From the NCBI GenBank assembly GCA_963681505.1, contig OY811980.1:944042-1008041 (forward strand): a DNA stretch of 64,000 bases, read 5' to 3'. This document shows positions 47,639-58,272 of the stretch, in pieces. The notes under the pieces are model-generated. The model searched no databases. It saw only the letters and a program-made list of their open reading frames with translations, and was not told the DNA's origin. The first letter of the stretch is position 1, and the number at the start of each line of letters is the position of its first letter. A program made the position numbers and the translations under genes. This DNA comes from Eunapius fragilis. Lineage: Eukaryota; Porifera; Demospongiae; Spongillida; Spongillidae.

Positions 47639-50087
47639 TTACCGTGGCACTGGACCTCTGAACTTTGACCCAGCCCCCGCCTCCTCTTCCGAGAGGCTTG
47701 GTTGGGTACACCACAGACCTTTTGTCACGCTCGCTTTGCTGAAGTTTGACATCCCGGAGGAGGTGGAACCAAACTCCACTGATGTAGCGATGCCGGAATC
47801 AGCGGAGCTGGCCTGGGGACCAGAGCTGGTTGCCAGGTGCTGCGATTTCCACAGCGGTAGAATGGACTGGGGCCTGCCACCACTGGGGTCTAGCCAATGA
47901 TGCTGTGGAGTGGAGAGGCGTGCCTCCTGTTTTTGACGATTAGGCTTGGGTCAGTGAGATCATATGTATCCATCTGTAAATCTGCCAATGAGAGGGGTGG
48001 AGCCAACTCGTCCCCATCCAGGGTCCCCATCTGGTGCTCGGACACAAGGTTGCTTTACCAGGGGACTTGTGAATGGAGAGGAGGCCAGCTGCCTTTTAGT
48101 GACTGTGTTTATGTGTATGTGTGTGCGGTGTGTTTTATGTGCATGTGTATGTGTGTGTGTGTTATACATGTATGTACATGTGTGTGTGTTTTGTATGGTG
48201 CATAACACATATGATTCAGACCCACTTACAAACACTGGACCACTTGCCTGTTCCTGTCCCTGCTCCATTGGGCGTCGACGTCACTTTCCTCGCTGTCTCA
48301 ACCACTTCTGTCTCTTCTTCTTGGGGTGGTGCAGTGTTCTTGCATATGGGACTAAGTCCCAGAGGAGCCATAACAGAAATGGGCTGCTCTGCTCTGAGTG
48401 GTGTGCCACTTGGAGTTGCCATGTAAAACGCACCACAACCACCCGGCTTGAGACCCCCTTCTCCAATCCGTATGGGCGATATGTCAGCGATGGACTTCAC
48501 CATGGGGGACTGGAGCACAAGGGAAGACGCTGAGGGCTGGTCATCACCAGAGAGGAATCGTGACATCCAAGGTGTGGAAGACGCGCTTGCCCCCGTCAGA
48601 CTGCAAATGACGTGGCATTTTAGGAGTGGCATTGAAGAGAGAGGAATCGGGGGGGAACCTTACATTGCTTGGTGATCACGAGGTGTGGCTGGAGACATTG
48701 TCGTAGCAGGACACACCTGTACATCCTCACAAAATGATCGCGAAACCTGCGTGATATGTTGTATGTGTGCATGACAGCAGGTTTAGTTTTCGTCATGCCC
48801 AAACCTGTTCAACCCTTTCTGGCTTTCCAAATAATTTTCTTCTAAGGGAGCAATTCACAGTGTCCTTGTTTATATCCTCTTCGTGGTTGTAGAACACTGT
48901 ACCTACGTTGGTATGGCAGTGAAAACACAATCATTTTAAATAGAGCCCCCAAATGCACACACATACCGACCGATACATGCATGTGCCCTGTGTGTTGGAC
49001 ACATGTATCCGTGTACAACTGCATGTGCATTGTATGTACTTTTTTTTTACACACGTAAGATACATTATACCAGCACGTATGTGTTGTATATTCTCTACCT
49101 AAAACTTCTTCCAAGTTGAAGCTCGTTGGGAGTGTGAGAACAGTCTGCGTCTCTGCTGTTTGATTGCATGGACATGAGAGTGATGGTATGATGACAGGAA
49201 GTATTACACAACACAAAACACAATTAGATGAGAGGAATCGTATTTTTTTACCAACACACCATCAGCTATGCCACTGTCTCTGATGTCTGGGTCAGACAAG
49301 CTGCATTCCTGAATGTCTGTACAGAAGGAAGAGTGGCATAACAAACAGTCACTGGGCTGGCTATTTCCCCTACGCACAGGCAAGTGTAGGAGGCAGCGGA
49401 GAAAATGTGACTTTCTTAGGTGTAGCCTTGGAAATATGTTGAGCCCATGGTGAAGGAAGAATGGTCTTCTGAGAGAAAAACTGCCAAGTTATGGAAAAGA
49501 TGCATCAATGACAGGTGACACAAAAGGTCTTTGCAGAACAATTGTTCTGCCTCTCAAAAAAATAAATAAATGATGTGACTTGGCAATGTTGGCATGCATG
49601 TTGGACACCAGGCTCTGCATCACAACCTTTGTGCTGCTTACAAAGGACAAAATTGCAACACATTTGTCCTACCAACCTGTTCAACTGCCCTCTGGGCCTC
49701 CTGTCCATTATCAGGACTGCACAGAGAAGGTCAATGCCATTACATAATTGACACAATAAATATTTGAAAATTTAAATTTAAAAAAAGTACCTATGGCCAT
49801 GAAGGGTAGCTAGATCTGTGTCGATTTCAGCAGGTATCTGCATAAGTTGAAGTACTTGGGTAAACATTCTTTTCCACTAATTCAAACGCGTACTCACCAA
49901 ACGAGCAAGATTATCGATAGACCATTTGAAACCTCCGGCCTGTTGGGAGGAGAGAGAAGATAAGAGGGTTACGTCGTATGCGGTGCGTACATACTTCACT
50001 CGATGGTGTTTTGACGACAGAAAATACGGCCGGACTGAATTCAGGAAAATGGGTCCTGTCTTGGGATATGAATGGGTTCGATGTCAT
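47639..50087 (-). CDS. BORA: Aurora borealis (BORA)-like mitotic kinase cofactor
   Basis: BORA activates Aurora A and lets it phosphorylate Plk1 at mitotic entry; acts in cytoplasm and nucleus. Twelve exons: 50087-49995, 49939-49898, 49837-49791, 49716-49677, 49468-49378, 49316-49260, 49155-49099, 48902-48805, 48746-48664, 48600-48230, 48102-48059, 47926-47639; total 1311 nt, 436 residues. Conserved blocks match the animal family in order: NPF near the start, GGFKWSIDNLARLIPAEID (about 33-50), LPSPWAQH (78-85), ETQTVLTLPTSFNLEEVLG (about 125-143), SLRRKLF (161-167) and a Ser-rich region. DSGIAT at 384-389 fits the DSGxxT degron that in vertebrate BORA is phosphorylated by Plk1 and bound by beta-TrCP. 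Shorter than human BORA (559). The last two exons are the least certain. Head-to-head with the integrin gene. Confidence 0.86.
48110..48200. repeat. TG-rich tract in BORA intron
   Basis: Degenerate TGTGTATGTG repeat between the two BORA exons ending at 48102 and 48230. Confidence 0.85.
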
Positions 50088-50764
50088 ATCTTCTCAGCTG
50101 GAGCAGTATATAGAGACAACGCATTTTAGACTTGTAAGGGCCAGCTCGCTTAAGCGAACGTCCTGATCCAGTCCCTTATATCTATATCGCCAAAAGGCCA
50201 TGGCTATACCTTGGGAGAAGGCTCACCTTTTACATACCCACACTGCAATATGTTTATTGAATTTCGAATTTGGCGCATTGCATTTGTAGGTTGTCCAATC
50301 GGATTGCACGCCTTACGCCCAGTTACTTGACTAACGCAAAAATTAATAATGAGGAATTTTGGGGACCGACATACGAGTTTAATATATCCTGAAGAGGCCG
50401 ACGGTTTATGATCTGGTAAGCAGATATATGATTCGGAATCACACATTTCATATGCCACTCAGAGCGGAGACCTCTCGCTACCCGATGTTAAAAATTTCGA
50501 TACAAGTTGGCATCACTCTATGTATAAATACCTTGGAGGGGGGGGGGGGGGGGAATATGTGCGAAGGTAGTATTTTTACAAGGGAGTACTTGTACAATGG
50601 ACGGATTTGAGCGTTAGAGGAGAAAGGGTAGATGAACGTAGGTCAATAATGTTATTTCTAGGCTTGGAGCAGAACATTCCAGCTGTATGGGCATCGATGC
50701 CAAATACTTAGACGTGGAGCAATTCAGGGATGGTGGTGTGTTCTGTGTATGCTTCTAAGTGATA
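50088..50764. promoter_or_regulatory. Shared upstream region of BORA and integrin beta
   Basis: 677 bases separate the two divergent start codons, so both promoters lie here. Visible features: a poly-G run near 50538-50552 and otherwise mixed sequence. No TATA box in good position was found for either gene. A bidirectional promoter is inference. Confidence 0.4.
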
Positions 50765-50884
50765 ATGTTCTCCAGCAAAGGGGAAATGCAGCACCACAGA
50801 AGGCTCGAGTGTTGGATGATAGCTCTGATAGCTCTGGTTGTCTTGCCATTCACTTATGCGCAAGGAGGAGGTTTGTACCCCTGC

Positions 50885-50951
<67 letters not shown>

Positions 50952-53900
50952 TGTGCGCATGTGTGTGCGTGCGTGTGTGTGTGTATGTGTGTGTGTGTGT
51001 GTGTGTGAGTGTGTGTGTGAGAATGACCAGGGTTAACGTTGGCTGCAGCCTGTTCATCTTACACACGATGTTCGGACTGTATCCTGGAGAATCCCTCGTG
51101 TGGATGGTGCAACGATTTGGTGAGGTCATCCCCTTAAGACATGGCTCCAATTCGCTCCACTGTTGTCAATATGATGTTGCCATGGCATCATAAAGCATCC
51201 ATCCAAGCACACATCACTCCTCCCTGTAACATGTGGAGCCACACACACATACACATGCACACACACATGCACACACACACACACACACACACACATGCAC
51301 ATTCCTGCTCTAATACATTTGCATGGCTGCACATGAATGAATGCCATGTTGTCACAGATGTATCCATGGTGTGCAATACCTGTCATTGTGCATTCCTGTT
51401 CAGAGTGTGTTCCAGAGGAGAGCTAGCGTGTCCAGTGTGTCAGCCGTCTCTCTCTGTGGGAACCAAACTGAACTGTCCTCTACTCTGAACTGCCCACCAC
51501 AGAATACCATTTTCCCTAAGAGTTCAAACATGAGCACGTACCAGGTATTGAATGTACCTGGTGCAGCCAGAATTCAGTAATTCCATCCTGTCCAACTCTT
51601 CCTTCACCCCTCTCTCTCTCCTCCTCCCTCTCTCTCCTCCTCCCTTTCTCTCCTCCTTCCTCTCTCTCCTCCTCTCTCTCCTCCCTCTCTTTCATCCCTT
51701 CCTCTCAAGCCATCTGTACCAGTGCAGCCATCACGTGTAGCAGTCACACTGAGACCAGGTGTGTGGCTGTGGGAGGGGCTGTGGGAGGGGCTGTGGGAGT
51801 GATTTTGAGATGGAGGGTGAGGGACATATGTTGCAGGGAGGGGAAGGTGGAGGGAGTGATGATGGGAGTGGTGGAGGTTGAGGGAGAGGTGGAGGGAGTT
51901 AAGCTTCTTAAGTTTCCAGCCATGCGTTAAGGTATGCACACATCATCGCCCCCTCCCCCCCTCCCCTCCATCCCCACAGGTGAACCCTTCCAAATACCCC
52001 TTACTGTCACTCCTCCCCAGTCCTTTCCCGTGGACCTGTACATCCTGATGGACCTTACCATGTCCCTGCAGCAGTATGTCAACGGTTTGAAGGCCACTGC
52101 GAACAAGCTGAGTAAGCCTTGTGGTGGGTGTGTACTTTCTAGTTGTGGCATTGCCCTTATTTGGCTCGCTGGTATAATTCTGGGCACCCCTTGCAAGACC
52201 TGATGTCGTTTGAGATCAGATGTTGTATGATTAGTTCATTAAATACAATTGTGGGGGTGTGGCCTATTATATCTTGCGTACTAGTTATTGTGCGTGAGCT
52301 CACCCTGTTTAGTCCCCGTGCCTAATTGTGGGTGTGGCTTGTGTACTGTCTTGTGTGATGCACACCCTCGTGGTGTTGAGCCTGTTCGGGTCGTGGGGAT
52401 GTGAGTCGTGCTTCCTAGCAACCCTAGTTCAGTTGGTTACTGCTTATTCAAATGTTGTGCATTACTAAATTAGTATGTTGTCATCTTTTAGTTACGACGA
52501 TGCAAGGCCTGACTACCAAGTTTCGTATTGCTTTTGGGTCCTACGTTGACAAACGTTTGGCACCTTTCAGTCACATGTATACGTAAGAACACTGTGGTCT
52601 GTTTGCTGCATGTGTTTGTAGGGCATGGGTGTATGTTGTGTGTGGGTGTGGGTGTGGATGTGTGTATGTGTGTGGATGTGTGCATGGTGTGTGGATGTGT
52701 GCATGGTGTGTGGATGTATGAGTGGATGTGTGAGTGGATGTGTGGGATGTGTGCATGTGTGTGGATATGTGCATATGTGCGAGTGAATGTGTGCATGTAT
52801 GCATGTGTGGATGGATGTGTACACTGTGCATGTGTGGTATGGGCAGATGTGTACACGTGTGCTTGTGTGGGTATGTGTTTGCGGTGGTGTGTACACCTCA
52901 GCTGCTTCCTGTCTCCCCAGGCTTGACAATCCCTGTGTTGGTCTGGGTAGAGTTTGCGCGCCTGTCTATGATTTTCACCATACCCTCAACTTCACTGACA
53001 ACTCAACACTCTTCATGGTAATGCTAATGTGGCGATACTCTAGTTGAACACTCGAGTTCTAGTTAATGTGCATCTGTATCTTTTTAACCTGAACATATTA
53101 ATGTGCTTGTATTCATGATAACACTCCTCCCCTCTCCTCCCTTCCTCTCCCCTCTCCTCCCTTCCTCTCCCCTCTCCTCCCTTCCTCTCCCCTCTCCTCC
53201 CTTCCTCTCGTCTCTCCTCCTCTCCCCCTCCTCTCCCCTCCCTCCTCTCCCCCTCCTTCCTCTCCCTCTCCTCTCCCCTCCCATCCTCTCCCCTTCCTTC
53301 CTCTCCCTCCTTTCCTCCCACCTCCTTTCATCCACCCTCCCTCCTCTCCCCCCCCTCCCCCTTTGTAGGAGATGTTGAACAGCTCCACAGTCTCTGCAAA
53401 CCTTGATTCCCCTGACGCCATGTTGGATGCTTTGCTGCAGATAGCCCTGTGTGAGGTGAGTTCTACTTCACAAACTACTAATGTAAACATGTACACATTT
53501 ACCATGTGGGAGGATAAAGAGAGGGGGGGGGAGGGGAGATGGAGGGAGGAAGATAGGAGGGGGAGGGAGTGGGAGAGTGAGGGAGGGAGAGGAGGGAGAG
53601 AGAGGAGGAGGGAAAGAGGAGCGAAGAGAAGGAGGGAAGAGAAGGAGGAGGGAGAGAGGAGGAGGGAAGAGAAGGAGGAGGGAGAGAGGAGGAGGGAAGA
53701 GGAGGAGGGAAGAGGAGGAGGGAAGAGAAGGGGGAAGAGGAGGAGGAGGGAAGAGGAGGAGGAGGGAAGAGAAAGAGGAAGAGGGGGGGAAGAGGAGGAG
53801 GAGGGAAGAGAAGGGGGAAGAGGAGGGAGGGAAGACCTCCTAATATAACAGGTATCTCAATTGAGCACAATGGTTCAATTTTTATAAGTAACTTTTATTT

Positions 53901-56701
53901 CATATTACTTTATTATGGTGTAAAAAAAATAACGGAATAATGGATAAAAGCGAATCAGTATATTAAAGTTTACCAAAGCTCTCCAAAAATATTGAAGAAG
54001 AAAAAAAGCTAGCAATGACCACAAGAGCTGCCTACAGATGGGATTAACCACATCTGTGGTGACATCAAACACTTGGGTTGGTCGGCTATTAAGTTTGCAT
54101 TAGTTAGTTATGAAACAAGTTCAAAGCTAGGATGTAAAAATGTTGTAGTTAATCGATCATTCATACAGTAACTGCTATTTTATAGGTGTGATACTGTGTG
54201 TTTTGTGATTTAACCATTATTGTACCTGTATGTACGAAAGTTAAGTATTTCAGCCATTTCATAAAATTTTTTGTATCACGTGTTTCCACCAATGCTCCGT
54301 GCGTGTGTTTCTGTTGTTGCTTCAGGACCAAATAGGCTGGTCACCCGCTGGTCAGTCCAGGAGAATCGTATTTGTTATGACAACCGGTGACTATCATTAT
54401 GCCTTGGATGGAACGGTATGCTTTGATGTAGTGTGGTTGATTGAGTTACTGTAACTTCATGTCCTCCTCTCATCCCCTCCCTTTACCTCCCTACCCCCTT
54501 TTTTGACTATTTCTCTTTCTTCTCTCCCTCCCCCTCTCCCTTCCCTCCCCTTCCTACCTTCACCCTCTCTTCACCTCTCTCTCCCTTCCCCTCTCTACCT
54601 CCCCGTCTCTCCCTTTCCCCCTCTCCCTCCCCCTCCTCTAGCTTGCCGGTTTGGTCAACCCACCATCACTGACCTGTCGGCTGTCATCAGCTGGTGTGTA
54701 CCAGGATGGTGAGACATTTGACTATCCATCCGCTGCTGTCATAAGCCAGGTGTTGAATGAGAAGAGAATTATCCCCATATTTGCCGTCGAAGGAACCTAC
54801 TCCATCGCCTACACTGCACTGGCCAATCAAATCAAAAGTGCTTTTGTGGGACTACTTTTCACTGAAAATGATCTGTTGCAGCTCCTGAACAGTACATACG
54901 CAGTACGTTGTCAGTCTAACAGTACTTGCACAGTACGTTGTCAGTCTAACAGTACATACGCAGTACGTTGTCAGTCTAACAGTACTTGCACAGTACGTTG
55001 TCAGTCTAACAGTACTTGCACAGTACGTTGTCAGTCTAACAGTACTTGCACAGTACGTTGTCAGTCTAAAAAGTCCACCACACAATACACTGTACTTGCT
55101 CACATTTGCATCGCTTTGAGAGCTAGATGGCTGAATGATTTTATTGGACCCACTCATGGGTCACAAATGACGTAGGTGTAAAGTAAAATTTGTCAGGGAT
55201 GAGTGTGGAGGTGTGAGGTGTGACTTGTAATACAGTACCACAAATGGAGCACAAACATGTGTGGCTGGTATCACTGTCACATTCTAAATGAATGAATTCA
55301 TTAATATTTAGGCAACATTACATCATCACACCTTCACATAATCCATTCTTCATTACATCTCACATCCTCATTTCATCATCACACTTCACATCATTCCCTC
55401 CTCATTACATCATCACACCTTCACATCATCCCCTCATTACATCATCACACCTTCACCTCATCTCCTCATTACATCATCACACCTGAACATCATCTCTCCT
55501 ACATCTGCAGACCCTTTCCAGCACAGTCATCCCCGTGGTTACTGGTGTAAGCAATGAACAGTACCTCCTCATCAATGTTACTCCTCAAAATAACTGGTAT
55601 GTTTGGCAGCTGATCCTCTGCCTTTTCCAAATTGGTACTGCTCTAATTACAGTGCACCAGGAACACTTCAGATCAACACCACCAACACGTGTGAAAACAT
55701 ATCTGTTAACACGTCTGTTGGTTACATGGCAACCGTGACAGTCTCCAAGGAATTCTGCACCCAGCCCAACAACAACAGGACCATTGCAGCCAACGTACAG
55801 TTCATTGGGTTTGGGGACCTGCAGCTGGCCATATCTGTGGTGTGCCAACCCTGTCAGAGCTGTCTTTCACATGTATGTCACAGCCTTGTGCAGCCACGGT
55901 GTTAGTTTGTAGGTACCACCATGGACCACCGCCATATATGGATCCATTAAGGCTACATGGTTATTAAGGTTACATGATCTATTAAGTATTGTTTATTAAG
56001 GTTACATGATCTATTAAGTATTGTTTATTAAGGTTACATAATCTATTAAGTATTGTTTATTAAGGTTACATAATCATAATCTATTAAGTATTGTTTATTA
56101 AGGTTACATGGTTTATTTTTATTTTGAAAACGGTGTACAAGAACAGAGAATAAATGAATGAATAAGTATGGAAGCAAGAATAAATACACAATGTTATTAT
56201 TATTATTTTTTAATTATCATATGCATGGGATCATACATATTACAATGTTATTTAATACACAGAATTATTTTACCAAAACACAAATGCCTCAATACAAAAC
56301 ACAAATCACAAAACAACATACAAAACTCGATTAGGACATGTGGAAGTCTGCGTGGAATAGCGCTCACATTAATCCTAACTAAATGAAAGATTATTATGGT
56401 CTAATAAGTTTACATTGTTAATGGTTATGCAATCTATTAAGAGTGCACAAGGCTAAATGATATAAGCTTATGTGATCTGTTAAAGTTACGTAGCGTAAGA
56501 TAACATGGTTATTAAGTTTATGTGACCAATTGCAGTTATATGATATGTTAAGATTTATTAAAGTTGCATGATAGCATGGTCTATTAAAGTCACATTGGTT
56601 GGTAATGATCAAATAGCCACATGGACTGCTGAGGTGTGTGGTCATTATATAGCACTTGTCTGGGAGAGAGCGGACTTATGGTATGCTCTATCAGTGAACA
56701 T

Positions 56702-56742
<41 letters not shown>

Positions 56743-57948
56743 CACATGCATACACACGTGTGTACACACATCCCCATTCATAACACACACCACAGGATAA
56801 TGCGTCTGTTGTTATGTGAATGCAGAACGATTGTACTATAAGCGTGGTATGCGTTGGTTTTTAACCCCTTCTCCACCCACTCTGTGTTCTTTTTCTGCCC
56901 AGGACTACACAAGCAGCTCTTGCAGCAACTCAGGTGCACTGGAGTGTTCAACATGTGTGTGTGCACCTAACAAGTATGTGTGTGTATGTGTATGTGTGTG
57001 TGTATGTGTATGTTGTGTGTGTGTATGTACATGTGTGTGTGCCTACATGTGTTTATGTGTGGGTGTGTACGATATGTGAATGTGTGGGGTGTCTGTTTGG
57101 GTGTATATGTTTGCATGTGGATGTGTAGGTGTAATGGTACTGCCCTTTCTGGGACAGGAATGGACCTACGTGCAACTGCAGCACAGATCCAGGAGCTATT
57201 AGTTTCTGCAGGTGAGTGTGGCTAGTGATGTCAGGGCTGATCACGTGGTACTATCATCTACCATGTCATGTGATCACGTGGTACTGTCATCTACCATGTC
57301 ATGTGATCACGTGGTACTGTCATCTACCATGTCATGTGATCACGTGGTACTGTCATCTACCATGTCATGTGATCACGTGGTACTGTCATCTACCATGTCA
57401 TGTGATCACGTGGTACTGTCATCTACCATGTCATGTGATCACGTGGTACTGTCATCTACCATGTCATGTGATCACGTGGTGCTGTCATCTACCATGTCAT
57501 GTGATCACGTGGTACTGTCATCTACCATGTCATGTGATAACGTGGTACTGTCATCTACCATGTCATGTGATAACGTGGTACTGTCATCTACCATGTCATG
57601 TGATCACGTGGTACTGTCATCTACCATGTCATGTGATCACGTGGTGCTGTCATCTACCATGTCATGTGATCACGTGGTACTGTCATCTACCATGTCATGT
57701 GATCATGTGGTACTGTCATCTACCATGTCATGTGATCACGTGGTACTGTCATCTACCATGTCATGTGATCACGTGGTACTGTCATCTACCATGTCATGTG
57801 ATCACGTGGTACTGTCATGTGTCCTCTGTCCTTGGCTTACAAGTACCTTCATCATCTAGGCCTGATGCCACCACAGCGGTGTGCAATGGACGTGGGAACT
57901 GTGTGTGTGGCAAATGTGTTTGTGACTCAGTAGGTTATAACGTACCTT

Positions 57949-57986
<38 letters not shown>

Positions 57987-58072
57987 TGTGTGTGTGTTTT
58001 TGTGTGTGTGTGCGTATGTGTTTGTGTGTTTGTGTGTGCATGTGTGTATGTGTGTGTGCGTATGTGTGTGTT

Positions 58073-58105
<33 letters not shown>

Positions 58106-58238
58106 GTGCGTGTGTATGTGCATATGTGTGTGTATGTGTGTGTATATGTGCGTATGTGTGTGCGTATGTGTATATGTGCGTATGTGTATGTATATGTGTA
58201 TGTGTGTATGTGTGTGTATGTGTGCGTATGTGTGTGTT

Positions 58239-58272
<34 letters not shown>

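Noticed and set aside
47195-47668. 157-residue plus-strand frame
   Set aside because: Lies opposite the exon-like minus-strand pieces after BORA; no domain and atypical composition (Cys/Ser-rich antisense).
53040-53870. Glu/Arg/Gly-rich and Pro/Leu/Ser-rich frames
   Set aside because: Polypurine and polypyrimidine satellites around integrin exon 8.
55535-55738. Integrin frame running on past exon 11
   Set aside because: Reading through gives a non-integrin sequence; a 56-base intron (GTATGT to ATTACAG) restores the family sequence [13 protein letters not shown].
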